64,000 nt of DNA from Streptomyces iranensis (GCF_017874715.1 NZ_JAGGLR010000018.1:124001-188000), one strand, 5' to 3'. Numbered from the stretch's first letter, positions 15,776 to 25,524 are shown. Notes: generated by a model not told the origin, from the sequence alone. Made by a program: numbers and translations.

Positions 15776-18394
15776 GTGCCCGGTGAGAACCTGACCCGTG
15801 ACGAGGCCCGTGAGCGGGCGAAGCTGCTGGCCGTCGAGCGTTACGAGGTGGCGCTCGATCTGCGGTCCGCGGTGGGTGAGCACACCGGGTCCGGGCCGCG
15901 CACCTACCGCTCCACGACGGCGATCCGCTTCCGCTGCGCCGAGCCGGGCGCCACGACCTTCGCCGATCTGCTGGCGCCCTCGGTGACCTCGGTGCGGCTC
16001 AACGGGCGGGAGCTGGACCCGGCGGCGGTCTTCGACGGCTCCCGGATCGCGCTGGAGGGCCTCGCCGCGGAGAACGAGCTGGTGGTGGACGCGCAGTGCG
16101 CTTACAGCCGCACCGGCGAGGGGCTGCACCGCTTCGTGGACCCGGAGGACGGCGAGGTCTACCTCTACACCCAGTACGAACCGGCCGACGCCCGCCGGGT
16201 CTTCGCCAACTTCGAACAGCCGGACCTCAAGGCCCCGTTCACCTTCTCGGTGACCGCCCCGGAGGGCTGGACGGTGCTGAGCAACGGGGCGGTGGACCGG
16301 GTGGAGCCGTCCGGTGCCGACGACGCCGCCGCGACCAGCCACTTCGTGACGACCCGGCCCATCTCGACGTACATCACGGCCGTGGTCGCCGGTCCGTACC
16401 ACTACGAGAGCGATCTCTACCGCCGCACGCTGCCGGACGGCTCGGCACTGGAGATCCCGCTGGGCGCGCTCTGCCGCAAGGGGCTGGCCAAGCACTTCGA
16501 CGCGGACGACATCTTCACCGTCACCAAGCAGGGCCTGGACTTCTTCCACGACCACTTCGACTATCCGTACCCGTTCGGCAAGTACGACCAGGCCTTCGTG
16601 CCGGAGTACAACCTCGGCGCGATGGAGAACCCGGGCTGTGTGACCTTCCGGGAGGAGTTCATCTTCCGCGGCAAGGTCACGAAGGCGTCGTACGAGGGCC
16701 GGGCGAACGTCATCCTGCACGAGATGGCGCATATGTGGTTCGGCGACCTGGTGACCATGGAGTGGTGGGACGACCTGTGGCTCAAGGAGTCGTTCGCCGA
16801 CTTCATGGGGGCCTTCTCGCTGGTCGGGGCGACCCGCTTCACCGACGGCTGGATCACCTTCGCCAACCGCCGCAAGGCATGGGCGTACCGCGCCGACCAA
16901 CTGCCGTCCACCCATCCGGTCACGGCCGACATCCGTGACCTGGAGGACGCCAAGCTCAACTTCGACGGGATCACCTACGCCAAGGGCGCGTCCGTGCTCA
17001 AGCAGCTGGTGGCCTATGCCGGGCAGGACGCCTTCCTGGAGGGCGCACGGCGCTACTTCAAGCGGCACGCGTACGGCAACACCCGGCTGTCGGACCTGCT
17101 GTCGGTGCTCGGCGAGACCTCGGGGCGGGACATGGCCGCCTGGTCGCGCGCCTGGCTGGAGACCGCGGGGGTGAACGTGCTGACCCCGCAGGCCACCTAT
17201 GACGCCGAGGGGCACATCACCGAGCTGGCGGTGGTCCAGGAGGCCGCCGACAGTCACCCGACGCTGCGGCCGCACCGGGTGGCCGTCGGGCTGTACCGCA
17301 AGGCGGCCCCGGCCGGGGAGAGCCCCGGGGCGCTGGTGCGCTACGCCCGCGCCGAGGTGGACGTCGACGGCCCCCGTACGGTGATCCCCGAGCTGGCCGG
17401 CGCCTCCCGGCCCGATCTGATCCTGGTCAACGACGACGACCTCACCTACTGCAAGATCCGCTTCGACGAGGGCTCGCTGGACACCCTGCGCGAGCACCTG
17501 GGCGAGCTGACCGATCCCCTCGCCCGCGCCCTGAGCTGGTCCGCGCTGTGGAACCTCACCCGTGACGCGCTGCTGCCCGCCCGCGACTACCTGGAGCTGG
17601 TGCGGCGGTTCGCCGGGGCCGAGAGCGATATCGGGGTGCTCCAGATGGTCCAGGCGTGGGCGCTGTCCGCCCTGCACCACTACTCGGCGCCGGACGCGCG
17701 CGAGGAGGCCGCCGCCCGGCTGGCCGGGGGCGCGCTGAGCGAGCTGCGGCTGGCCGAGCCGGGCAGCGGGCACCAGCTGGCCTGGGCGCGGTTCTTCGCG
17801 CAGGTGGCCGTCGCCGACTCCGAGCTGCGGCTGCTGCGCGGGCTGCTGGACGGCACGGCCCGGATCGACGGGCTGGATATGGACCAGGAGCTGCGCTGGA
17901 CGTTCCTGGCAGCGCTGGCCTCGAGCGGCCAGGCGGACGAGGCGCTGATCGCCGCCGAGCTGGCCCGCGACGACACCGCCTCCGGCAAGCGCCACCAGGT
18001 GCGGTGCCTGGCCGCCCGGCCCTCCGCCGCGGTCAAGGCCGAGGCGTGGGACGCGGTGGTGGAGTCCGACCGGCTCTCCAACGCCCTGGTGGAGGCCACC
18101 ATCTCCGGTTTCGACCAGCCGGGCCAGCGGGATCTGCTGGCGCCGTACGCACCGCGCTACTTCGAGGTGATCGAGCGCGTCTGGCAGGAGCGGTCGATCG
18201 AGATCGGGATGGCGATCGTGCGCGGCCTCTTCCCGGCCGCCCAGGGCGACACCCGCGCCCTGGACGCGGCCGACGCCTGGCTGGACGGCCACCCGGAAGC
18301 GGCCCCCGCGCTGCGCCGGCTGGTCCTTGAGGCCCGCGACGACCTCGCCCGCGCCCTGCGCGGCCAGGAGTGCGACGCGAGGGCGGCCGCCTGA
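15776..18394 (+). CDS. pepN: Aminopeptidase N (M1 metallopeptidase), copy 1
   Basis: Cytoplasmic zinc aminopeptidase (872 aa, normal length) removing N-terminal residues from peptides. It has GAMENPG, the substrate N-terminus loop. Its zinc site is HEMAH (His315, Glu316, His319) with the distal Glu338 in WLKESFADF. The C-terminal helical ERAP1-like domain is complete. The GTG at 15776 (MPGENLTRDEARERAKLL) aligns with the start of the second copy at 22904. It is close to that paralogue over its whole length. Downstream is a 22-nt tandem repeat. Confidence 0.93.
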   Translation: MPGENLTRDEARERAKLLAVERYEVALDLRSAVGEHTGSGPRTYRSTTAIRFRCAEPGATTFADLLAPSVTSVRLNGRELDPAAVFDGSRIALEGLAAENELVVDAQCAYSRTGEGLHRFVDPEDGEVYLYTQYEPADARRVFANFEQPDLKAPFTFSVTAPEGWTVLSNGAVDRVEPSGADDAAATSHFVTTRPISTYITAVVAGPYHYESDLYRRTLPDGSALEIPLGALCRKGLAKHFDADDIFTVTKQGLDFFHDHFDYPYPFGKYDQAFVPEYNLGAMENPGCVTFREEFIFRGKVTKASYEGRANVILHEMAHMWFGDLVTMEWWDDLWLKESFADFMGAFSLVGATRFTDGWITFANRRKAWAYRADQLPSTHPVTADIRDLEDAKLNFDGITYAKGASVLKQLVAYAGQDAFLEGARRYFKRHAYGNTRLSDLLSVLGETSGRDMAAWSRAWLETAGVNVLTPQATYDAEGHITELAVVQEAADSHPTLRPHRVAVGLYRKAAPAGESPGALVRYARAEVDVDGPRTVIPELAGASRPDLILVNDDDLTYCKIRFDEGSLDTLREHLGELTDPLARALSWSALWNLTRDALLPARDYLELVRRFAGAESDIGVLQMVQAWALSALHHYSAPDAREEAAARLAGGALSELRLAEPGSGHQLAWARFFAQVAVADSELRLLRGLLDGTARIDGLDMDQELRWTFLAALASSGQADEALIAAELARDDTASGKRHQVRCLAARPSAAVKAEAWDAVVESDRLSNALVEATISGFDQPGQRDLLAPYAPRYFEVIERVWQERSIEIGMAIVRGLFPAAQGDTRALDAADAWLDGHPEAAPALRRLVLEARDDLARALRGQECDARAAA

Positions 18395-18414
18395 CGCAAA
18401 CGTTCGACCGGAGC

Positions 18415-18472
18415 GGGAGCTCTCCCGGGAGAAGAGGGGAGCTCTTCCGGGAGAAGAGGGGAGCTCTTTCGG
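18415..18472. repeat. 22-nt tandem repeat (2.6 copies)
   Basis: Units 18415-18436 and 18437-18458 differ at one base and a partial third runs to 18472. The unit holds GGGAGCTCTTCCGGGAGAAG, itself rich in inverted symmetry (GAGCTC and TCCCGGGA). It lies just after pepN copy 1. Confidence 0.85.
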
Positions 18473-18482
18473 CATTCGAACT

Positions 18483-18500
18483 GCCGTACTTTAGTACGGC
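18483..18500. promoter_or_regulatory. Near-palindrome upstream of the AbiEi-like gene
   Basis: GCCGTACTTTAGTACGGC: 8-nt perfect arms with a 2-nt centre, 70 nt before the start of the next gene and followed by a T-rich stretch (GTTGTCCGTTTTT). It could be an operator or a small terminator for the pepN transcript. Confidence 0.4.
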
Positions 18501-18570
18501 GTTGTCCGTTTTTGTCGACGACTGTGTAACAGCGGTTAGCCGGTGGAGCGGGCGCGGGAATGGCGGGGGC

Positions 18571-19596
18571 ATGAGCCACAACACGCCGCTGTCCCCCCGC
18601 CCCCTCCACCACCTCTCGGACGTCCAGCGCCGAGTCCTGACCACACGTCAGCTGCGCGAGCACGGTGTGACCGCGTCCGTCGCCGCGGAGCGCTGCCGGG
18701 CCGGCGGGCCCTGGCAGCAGATCCTGCCGGGCGTCCATCTGCTCCACCCGGGCCCGGCCACCAGCGAGGAGCGGCTGCTGGCCGCGCTGCTGTACACCGC
18801 GAGCCGTGGCCAGGGGGCCGACGGGTCGGCGCCGGGCGGTGGCGAGCCGTGCGGCGAAGCGATGATCACCGGGCTGGCGGCGCTCGCCCTGCGCCACTTC
18901 TCCTCCGCTCCCCCGCTGGCCTCCCTCGACCACGTCGACGTCCTGGTGCCGCGCACCCGGCGGCTGCGCGCCACCGGCTTCGTCCGCTTCGTCCGGGCCG
19001 GCACCCTGCCCGCTCCCCAGTACCTCGCGGGCGTGCCCACCGCCCCGGTGGCCCGCGCCCTCGCGGACGCCGTCGCCCGGCTCACCGATGCCGTACTGGT
19101 CCGCAGACTGCTCACCGAGTCCGTACGCCACGGCCACTGCGAGGCCGCGGCCGTCGTCGCCGAGCTGAACTCGGCCCGGCTGCTGTCCCGGCCGCATGTC
19201 GTGGACGCCGTGGACGCGCTGCTCGCCGAGGGCCGGGCGATCGCCGAGGGGCGGCTGTACGACATGGTGCGCGGCCACCATCTGCCCGAGCCGCTGTGGA
19301 ACGTGCGGCTGCGGCTGCCCGGCGGGCCCGCCCTCGGCGGGGTGGACGCCTACTGGCGTGAGCAGGCGGTGGCGGTGGAGATCGACACCCGGGCGCCGCG
19401 CCAGGACGAGGAGGTCTGGCGCGGTGGCTTCGGCCGCAAGCGCGAGCACCTGGAGCGGCTCGGGATCACGGTCGTGCGCGTGACCCCGAAGAAGCTCCGG
19501 GAGTCACCGGAGGAGCAGGCCGCGGTGGTCCGTACCGCGCTGATCGCGGCGGCCGACCGCGAACCGGCCTCCTATGTGGTGGTCCTGCCGCGCTGA
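18571..19596 (+). CDS. AbiEi-like winged-helix protein with restriction-endonuclease-like C-terminus
   Basis: A 341-aa cytoplasmic protein. Residues about 10-60 (RVLTTRQLREHGVTASVAA, then WQQILPGVHLLHPG) look like the winged-helix/AbiEi antitoxin N-terminal domain. The C-terminal part (about 235-330) reads LGGVDAYWREQAVAVEIDTR, then GRKREHLERLGITVVRVTPK. The spaced D and E-x-D residues and final beta-strand resemble DUF559/Vsr-type nuclease folds. Many actinobacterial proteins share this layout without a known function. The longer frame to 18370 overlaps pepN and is rejected. A partner toxin (AbiEii type) is not adjacent. Confidence 0.6.
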   Translation: MSHNTPLSPRPLHHLSDVQRRVLTTRQLREHGVTASVAAERCRAGGPWQQILPGVHLLHPGPATSEERLLAALLYTASRGQGADGSAPGGGEPCGEAMITGLAALALRHFSSAPPLASLDHVDVLVPRTRRLRATGFVRFVRAGTLPAPQYLAGVPTAPVARALADAVARLTDAVLVRRLLTESVRHGHCEAAAVVAELNSARLLSRPHVVDAVDALLAEGRAIAEGRLYDMVRGHHLPEPLWNVRLRLPGGPALGGVDAYWREQAVAVEIDTRAPRQDEEVWRGGFGRKREHLERLGITVVRVTPKKLRESPEEQAAVVRTALIAAADREPASYVVVLPR

Positions 19597-19613
19597 AGTG
19601 CCCGCCGGACGGC

Positions 19614-21356
19614 TCAGGGCTTGCGCAGCAGCAGCTCGGTGTTGCGGTCCGTCGCGTCGCCGGCCAGCTTCTGGCTGGCGCCGGGCGCGTTGAGGGACAG
19701 CTCGCGGTAGAGGGCCGCGAGACCGGTCTGGGACAGGTCCGAGAAGTCCGTGCGGTGCGGCGCGGCCGACTCGATGAGCGTGGTGAACAGGGAGATCGTG
19801 CCGTCGTGGTTGTCCACGACCTCGAACACCCGGGCCAGCTGGGGGAAGTCCACATGCGAGGCGGTGGTGATCTCCCAGAAGGTGCCGTGCGGGATGATCT
19901 CGCATCGGTGGCTGTGGCCGTTGATCCAGGCCAGCACCTTGGGGTGGCGCTGGAAGAGGGCGACGACCTCGTCCCCGCCGTGCCGGGCCTCGCCCAAGCG
20001 GCCCGGGTCGTGGTTCATGTTGTCCAGACTGCGGCTGTAGTGGTGGCTGAAGACGATCACGTAGTCGTCCTTGTGCGCCTTCAGCGTCCGCTCCAGCCAG
20101 CGCAGCTGGGCGGTGCCGAGCGAACCGGTGTAGTGGCCGCCCGGGTCGGTGGTGTCCAGGCTGACGCCGATCATGTTCTCGGAGATCCGGAACGAGTAGT
20201 AGAGCGTGCCCTGCTCGAGGTTGGCCTTGGTGTAGCCGTGGCCGACCGGTCCGGAGCCGGTGGCGGCCGGGTCGAGGTGCGCGGCCAGGTACTCGGTCTG
20301 GGTGAAGGGCGCGCGGCGCTCGTCGGGGGTGACCGTGCGCATGTCCTTGGCGTGCGCGTCCAGCAGCGCCTTCATCTGGACGCCCTTGGGGTCGTCCCCG
20401 ACGCGCGTGCCCTTGAACAGCCGCTCCGCGTCGGCCGCCGGGATGATCTCCAGCTTGCGCTTTCCGGTGGCGAAGTCCGTGTAGTAGTCGTGGCCGAGGG
20501 AGTAGACACCGCCCGCCAGATCGTCGTGGTTGCCGATGGTGGAGTACCACGGCAGCCGCAGCCCGGGGCTGTTGACGGTGCGCAGCGCGGCCTCGAGGAA
20601 GCCGTCGATGCGCGGGAAGCCGGCCTTCTTGTCGGCGTCGCGCAGCGCCTCCTCGGGGTGCCAGAACTCCTTGAGCCCGCTGTTCTGCACGCCCTCGTAG
20701 CGGCGCGGATCGCCGGTGTTGGGGGTGATCCGGCCGCCGTTCATGGCGGTCAGGAACCAGTCCAGCTCGATCTTGGCGTTGTTGTCGGTGTTGTCGCCGG
20801 TGGTCATGACGAACGACAGCGGCGCCCCGGTGGCCGGTCCGCCGCGCAGCCCGTTGATCCGCTCGATGAGCGAGGCGACCCCGGCGATGGTCAGCGCCTC
20901 GTGCGGCCGCCATGCCCCGGCGCGCCCGGCGCGCAGGTACTCGTACCGCATCGGGTGCTGGACGTCGGTCAGATGCAGATCCGTGAGCTGGACGAACGAG
21001 GCGAGCGCGGTGCGCCGGTCCTCGCGGCCGCCCTTGGCGCCGGTGATCTCGGTGCGGACCTCGCGGGCCCAGGCGGGGCCGTCGGCGAGCCGCCGGTAGC
21101 CGGTGGCGCCGTGTGCGGCCGAGAACGTCTCCAGCGTCGTACCGGCCGTCGAGGGCGCCGCCGGGGCCTGCACCACCCGGCGGCCCGCGGCGTGCGCGGT
21201 GGCGGGCTGCGCGGCACCGGCCGAGCCGCTGCCGGGACCGAAGGCGATCCCCAGGCCGGCCGTGGCACCGGTGGCGGTGGCGGCGGCGAGGAAGGTGCGC
21301 CGGTCGAGGGTGGCGACGGCAGCTGCGGCGGACCGTACGGACCGTATGCGGGACAT
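19614..21356 (-). CDS. Secreted TAT-dependent metallophosphoesterase (TIGR03767-like)
   Basis: A 580-aa secreted calcineurin-like phosphoesterase. The N-terminus has a twin-arginine signal (LDRRTFLAAATATG, then a hydrophobic GAFA-type stretch). All metallophosphatase blocks are present: FVQLTDLHLTD, MTTGDNTDNN, YSTIGNHDDL, VFSHHYSRSL and INGHSHRCEI. Overall length and motif spacing fit the actinobacterial family annotated TIGR03767. I chose the ATG at 21356 because it begins the TAT signal and has GGGGAG upstream. The substrate is unknown. It converges on the AbiEi-like gene with an 18-nt gap. Confidence 0.85.
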   Translation of the reverse strand: MSRIRSVRSAAAAVATLDRRTFLAAATATGATAGLGIAFGPGSGSAGAAQPATAHAAGRRVVQAPAAPSTAGTTLETFSAAHGATGYRRLADGPAWAREVRTEITGAKGGREDRRTALASFVQLTDLHLTDVQHPMRYEYLRAGRAGAWRPHEALTIAGVASLIERINGLRGGPATGAPLSFVMTTGDNTDNNAKIELDWFLTAMNGGRITPNTGDPRRYEGVQNSGLKEFWHPEEALRDADKKAGFPRIDGFLEAALRTVNSPGLRLPWYSTIGNHDDLAGGVYSLGHDYYTDFATGKRKLEIIPAADAERLFKGTRVGDDPKGVQMKALLDAHAKDMRTVTPDERRAPFTQTEYLAAHLDPAATGSGPVGHGYTKANLEQGTLYYSFRISENMIGVSLDTTDPGGHYTGSLGTAQLRWLERTLKAHKDDYVIVFSHHYSRSLDNMNHDPGRLGEARHGGDEVVALFQRHPKVLAWINGHSHRCEIIPHGTFWEITTASHVDFPQLARVFEVVDNHDGTISLFTTLIESAAPHRTDFSDLSQTGLAALYRELSLNAPGASQKLAGDATDRNTELLLRKP

Positions 21357-21715
21357 GCTCGATCTCCCCGAGTGGACACGCGGTGACGGGCGGACAGCGA
21401 GGCTGTCCTCACCTGGGATCGTTGGCATCGGGGATGGCCTGGGAGTGAACGAGGCGGCAACGCGGGCCGCCGATCTCCACACGTGGATCTTGGCGGTGGC
21501 AAACGGTCATCGCGCCCTTGTGAACAGGAATTCTTCCGCTCACTCGGCGTTCATCAGATCTGGGAACCGCCCCCGCCGGATCCGGGAACCGCCCTCGCCG
21601 GATCCGGGAACCGCTCCTGCCGTGGGATAAATCACGGGACGGTAACGGACCCGCCTGAGACACTTGCGAGGAGGGTAGGCGCCTCGAACAGGCACAACCA
21701 AGGAAAAGGGCTGAT
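21357..21715. other. 359-nt intergenic region between divergent genes
   Basis: It carries the promoters of the phosphoesterase (minus) and asd (plus) genes and a 22-nt tandem repeat at 21557-21622. AAGG-type sites (GGAAAAGG) precede the asd ATG. I see no recognised operator or RNA gene. Confidence 0.5.
21557..21622. repeat. 22-nt tandem repeat, three copies
   Basis: Three consecutive 22-nt units (21557-21578, 21579-21600, 21601-21622) of the form GATCCGGGAACCGCCCTCGC plus CG, differing at one to three bases. They lie about 95 nt before asd. Confidence 0.9.
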
Positions 21716-22741
21716 ATGAGGATCGGAATCGTCGGAGCGACCGGCCAGGTCGGCGGAGTGATGCGCAGGGTGCTCGCCGAGCGTGACTTCCCGGCCGAGC
21801 AGCTGCGGCTGTTCGCCTCCGCCCGCTCGGCCGGTCGCACGCTCCCGTGGCGCGGCACCGAGATCACCGTCGAGGACGCCGCCACGGCCGACTACTCCGG
21901 TCTGGACATCGTGCTGTTCTCCGCCGGCGGCGCCACCTCCAAGGCGCTGGCGGAGAAGGTCGCCGCCCAGGGCCCGGTCGTGATCGACAACTCCTCGGCC
22001 TGGCGGATGGACCCCGAGGTGCCGCTGATCGTCGCCGAGGTCAACCCGCACGCCGCGGTGGACCGCCCCAAGGGCATCATCGCCAACCCGAACTGCACCA
22101 CGATGGCCGCCATGCCGGTGCTGCGCCCGCTGCACACCGAGGCCGGGCTCACCGCCCTGGTGGCCACCACCTACCAGGCCGTCTCCGGCTCCGGGCTGTC
22201 CGGCGTGGCCGAGCTCGACGGCCAGATCCGCAAGACCGCCGACCGCGCGGCCGAGCTGACCCACGACGGCGCGGCGGTGGAGTTCCCCGAGCCCGGGGTG
22301 TACGCCCGCCCGATCGCGTTCAATGTGCTCCCGATGGCCGGGAAGATCGTCGACGACGGCCGGTTCGAGACCGACGAGGAGCAGAAGCTCCGCAACGAGA
22401 GCCGCAAGATCCTGGAGATCCCGGAGCTGAAGGTGTCCGGCACCTGCGTCCGGGTCCCGGTCTTCTCCGGCCACTCGCTCCAGGTGAACGCCCGCTTCGA
22501 GCGTCCGATCAGCGTGGAGCGCGCCTATGAGCTGCTGGCCGCGGCCCCGGGCGTGGCGCTCTCGGAGATCCCGACCCCGCTCCAGGCCGCGGGCCAGGAC
22601 CCCAGCTATGTGGGCCGGATCCGGGTGGACGAGACGGTCGAGCACGGTCTCGCGCTGTTCCTGTCAAACGACAACCTGCGCAAGGGCGCGGCGCTGAACG
22701 CGGTGCAGATCGCCGAGCTGGTGGCGGCCGACCTGACCTGA
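21716..22741 (+). CDS. asd: Aspartate-semialdehyde dehydrogenase
   Basis: Converts L-aspartyl-4-phosphate to aspartate semialdehyde with NADPH, in the pathway to lysine/diaminopimelate, threonine and methionine. The 341-aa protein has the nucleotide loop GIVGATGQVGGVM at the N-terminus, the catalytic Cys127 in NPNCTTM, the QAVSGSG loop and a C-terminal GRIRVDETVEHGLALFLSNDN. In several actinomycetes asd follows the aspartokinase gene lysC. Here the upstream neighbour is a divergent phosphoesterase, so it looks monocistronic. A strong hairpin terminator follows. Confidence 0.95.
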   Translation: MRIGIVGATGQVGGVMRRVLAERDFPAEQLRLFASARSAGRTLPWRGTEITVEDAATADYSGLDIVLFSAGGATSKALAEKVAAQGPVVIDNSSAWRMDPEVPLIVAEVNPHAAVDRPKGIIANPNCTTMAAMPVLRPLHTEAGLTALVATTYQAVSGSGLSGVAELDGQIRKTADRAAELTHDGAAVEFPEPGVYARPIAFNVLPMAGKIVDDGRFETDEEQKLRNESRKILEIPELKVSGTCVRVPVFSGHSLQVNARFERPISVERAYELLAAAPGVALSEIPTPLQAAGQDPSYVGRIRVDETVEHGLALFLSNDNLRKGAALNAVQIAELVAADLT

Positions 22742-22755
22742 CGCCCACGTATCGC

Positions 22756-22794
22756 CCGGGAGGGGAGCGGCCGGTTTGGCCGCTCCCCTCCCGG
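22756..22794 (+). terminator. asd terminator hairpin
   Basis: Perfect 17-nt arms (CCGGGAGGGGAGCGGCC and its complement) with a 5-nt GGTTT loop, 15 nt after the asd stop. No T tract. Confidence 0.85.
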
Positions 22795-22903
22795 CGTCCG
22801 TTCGTGGACCAGCCGGTCTACCGGCACTGACCGTCCGACGTGCGAGGATGGCCATCCGCCTGACGCATGGCGTACCGCACATGACGAACGGGAGTTGGCC
22901 GAC

Positions 22904-25474
22904 GTGCCTGGCACCAACCTCACAAGGGAGGAAGCGCAGCAGCGGGCGCGCCTCCTCACGGTGGACGCGTACGAGATCGAACTGGACCTGAGCGGCGCCC
23001 AGGAGGGCGGTACCTACCGCTCCGTCACCACGGTGCGCTTCGACGCCGCCGAGTCGGGCGCGGAGTCGTTCATCGACCTGGTGGCGCCCACGGTGCACGA
23101 GGTGGTGCTGAACGGCGACACGCTCGACCCGAACGAGGTCTTCAAGGACTCGCGGATCGCCCTGGCGGGGCTGCTGGCCGGGCACAACGAGCTGCGGGTG
23201 GTCGCTACTTGCGCCTACACCAACACCGGTGAGGGGCTGCATCGCTTTGTCGACCCGGTCGACCAGCAGGCGTACCTCTACACCCAGTTCGAGGTGCCCG
23301 ACGCCCGCCGGGTGTTCGCCAACTTCGAGCAGCCGGACCTGAAGGGCACGTTCCAGTTCACCGTGACCGCGCCCGAGGGCTGGACGGTGATCTCGAACTC
23401 TCCGACGCCGGAGCCGAAGGACAACGTCTGGCGGTTCGAGCCGACCCCGCGCATCTCCACGTACATCACCGCCCTGATCGTCGGCCCGTACCACAGCGTG
23501 CACAGCTCCTACGAGAAGGACGGCCGCTCGGTGCCGCTGGGCATCTACTGCCGTCCCTCGCTCGCGGAGTACCTCGACTCTGACGCGATCTTCGCGGTGA
23601 CGCGGCAGGGCTTCGCGTGGTTCGAAGAGAAGTTCGACTACGCGTACCCGTTCGCCAAGTACGACCAGCTGTTCGTGCCGGAGTTCAACGCGGGCGCGAT
23701 GGAGAACGCGGGCGCGGTGACCATTCGCGACCAGTACGTCTTCCGTTCCAAGGTGACGGACGCGGCGTACGAGACGCGCGCCGAGACCATCCTCCACGAG
23801 CTGGCCCATATGTGGTTCGGCGACCTGGTCACCATGGAGTGGTGGAACGACCTGTGGCTGAACGAGTCGTTCGCCACCTACACCTCGATCGCCTGCCAGG
23901 CCCACGCGCCGGGCAGCAGGTGGCCGCACTCGTGGACCACCTTCGCCAACTCCATGAAGACCTGGGCCTACCGGCAGGACCAGCTGCCGTCCACCCACCC
24001 GATCATGGCCGAGATCAACGACCTGGACGACGTCCTGGTCAACTTCGACGGGATCACGTACGCCAAGGGTGCCTCGGTACTCAAGCAGCTGGTCGCGTAC
24101 GTCGGGATGGACGAGTTCTTCCGTGGCGTCCAGGCGTACTTCAAGCGCCACGCCTACAAGAACACCCGGCTGTCGGACCTGCTCGGCGCGCTGGAGGAGA
24201 CCAGCGGGCGCGATCTCAAGACCTGGTCCAAGCAGTGGCTGGAGACGGCGGGCATCAATGTGCTGCGGCCGGAGATCGAGACGGACGCGAGCGGCACGGT
24301 GACCTCCTTCGCGGTGCGGCAGGAGGCCCCGGCGCTGCCGCCCGGCGCCAAGGGCGAGCCCACTTTGCGGCCGCATCGCATCGCCATCGGGCTCTACGAC
24401 CTGAACCCGACCGGCAAGCTGATCCGCTCCGAGCGCATCGAGCTGGACGTGGACGGCGAGCTGACCGAGGTACCGCAGCTGACCGGCACCAAGCGCTCCG
24501 CGGTGATCCTGCTCAACGACGACGACCTCACCTACGCGAAGGTGCGGCTGGACCCGGACTCGCTGGCCGTGGTCACCGAGCACCTCGGCGACTTCGAGGA
24601 GTCGCTGCCGCGCGCGCTGTCCTGGGCCTCGGCCTGGGACATGGTCCGCGACGGCGAACTGGCCACCCGCGACTACCTCGCGCTGGTGCTCTCGGGCATC
24701 GCCAAGGAATCGGACATCGGCGTCGTCCAGTCGCTGCACCGCCAGGTGAAACTGGCCCTGGACCTCTACGCCGCGCCGGACTGGCGCGAGACGGGCCTGG
24801 CCCAGTGGACCGAGGCCACGCTCGACCACCTGCGGGCGGCGGCGCCGGGCAGCGACCACCAGCTGGCCTGGGCACGGGCCTTCACGGCGACCGCCCGCAC
24901 CGACGCCCAGCTGGACCTGGTCTCCGGACTGCTCGGGGGCACCGAGACGATCGAGGGCCTGGTCATCGACACCGAGCTGCGCTGGGCGCTGCTGGAGCGG
25001 CTCGCCGCCACGGGGCGTGCCGAGGAGGCCGCGATCGCGGCGGAGCTGGAGCGCGACAAGACCTCCGCGGGCGAGCGGCACGCCGCGACGGCGCGGGCCG
25101 CGCGGCCGACACCGCAGGCCAAGGCGGAGGCGTGGGCCTCGGTCGTGGAGAGCGACAAGCTGCCGAACGCGGTGCAGGAGGCGGTGATCGGCGGCTTCAT
25201 CCAGACCGATCAGCGGGAGCTGCTGGCGCCGTACACGGAGAAGTACTTCGCGGCGGCGAAGGACGTCTGGAACAGCCGCAGCCATGAGATGGCGCAGCAG
25301 ATCGTGGTGGGCCTGTACCCGGCACTGCAGGTCGCGCCGGAGACGCTGGACGCCACGGACGCGTGGCTCGCGTCCGCCGAACCCACGGCGGCGCTGAGGC
25401 GTCTGGTGACGGAGTCGCGGGCGGGCATCGACCGCGCCCTCCGCGCGCAGGCCGCGGACGCGAACGCGGGCTGA
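22904..25474 (+). CDS. pepN: Aminopeptidase N (M1 metallopeptidase), copy 2
   Basis: A second complete M1 aminopeptidase (856 aa). It has GAMENAG, HELAH (His298, Glu299, His302) and the distal Glu321 in WLNESFATY. Its C-terminal domain parallels copy 1. I prefer the GTG at 22904 (MPGTNLTREEAQQRARLL), which aligns with the copy-1 start and has GGGAG 9 nt upstream, over the TTG at 22895. Both active sites look intact, so the pair may differ in specificity or expression. A perfect hairpin follows the stop. Confidence 0.93.
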   Translation: MPGTNLTREEAQQRARLLTVDAYEIELDLSGAQEGGTYRSVTTVRFDAAESGAESFIDLVAPTVHEVVLNGDTLDPNEVFKDSRIALAGLLAGHNELRVVATCAYTNTGEGLHRFVDPVDQQAYLYTQFEVPDARRVFANFEQPDLKGTFQFTVTAPEGWTVISNSPTPEPKDNVWRFEPTPRISTYITALIVGPYHSVHSSYEKDGRSVPLGIYCRPSLAEYLDSDAIFAVTRQGFAWFEEKFDYAYPFAKYDQLFVPEFNAGAMENAGAVTIRDQYVFRSKVTDAAYETRAETILHELAHMWFGDLVTMEWWNDLWLNESFATYTSIACQAHAPGSRWPHSWTTFANSMKTWAYRQDQLPSTHPIMAEINDLDDVLVNFDGITYAKGASVLKQLVAYVGMDEFFRGVQAYFKRHAYKNTRLSDLLGALEETSGRDLKTWSKQWLETAGINVLRPEIETDASGTVTSFAVRQEAPALPPGAKGEPTLRPHRIAIGLYDLNPTGKLIRSERIELDVDGELTEVPQLTGTKRSAVILLNDDDLTYAKVRLDPDSLAVVTEHLGDFEESLPRALSWASAWDMVRDGELATRDYLALVLSGIAKESDIGVVQSLHRQVKLALDLYAAPDWRETGLAQWTEATLDHLRAAAPGSDHQLAWARAFTATARTDAQLDLVSGLLGGTETIEGLVIDTELRWALLERLAATGRAEEAAIAAELERDKTSAGERHAATARAARPTPQAKAEAWASVVESDKLPNAVQEAVIGGFIQTDQRELLAPYTEKYFAAAKDVWNSRSHEMAQQIVVGLYPALQVAPETLDATDAWLASAEPTAALRRLVTESRAGIDRALRAQAADANAG

Positions 25475-25481
25475 CCGGCGC

Positions 25482-25516
25482 GGCGCCGTGCGGGGCCGTA
25501 CGCCCCGCACGGCGCC
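25482..25516 (+). terminator. Terminator hairpin after pepN copy 2
   Basis: Perfect 14-nt arms (GGCGCCGTGCGGGG and its complement) around CCGTACG, starting 8 nt after the stop, with no T tract. Confidence 0.75.
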
Positions 25517-25524
25517 CCGAAACC

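Noticed and set aside
15686..18475. Long minus-strand open frame (929 codons) opposite pepN copy 1
   Set aside because: Shadow of the real gene on the other strand in very GC-rich DNA. No family features, and pepN has complete motifs.
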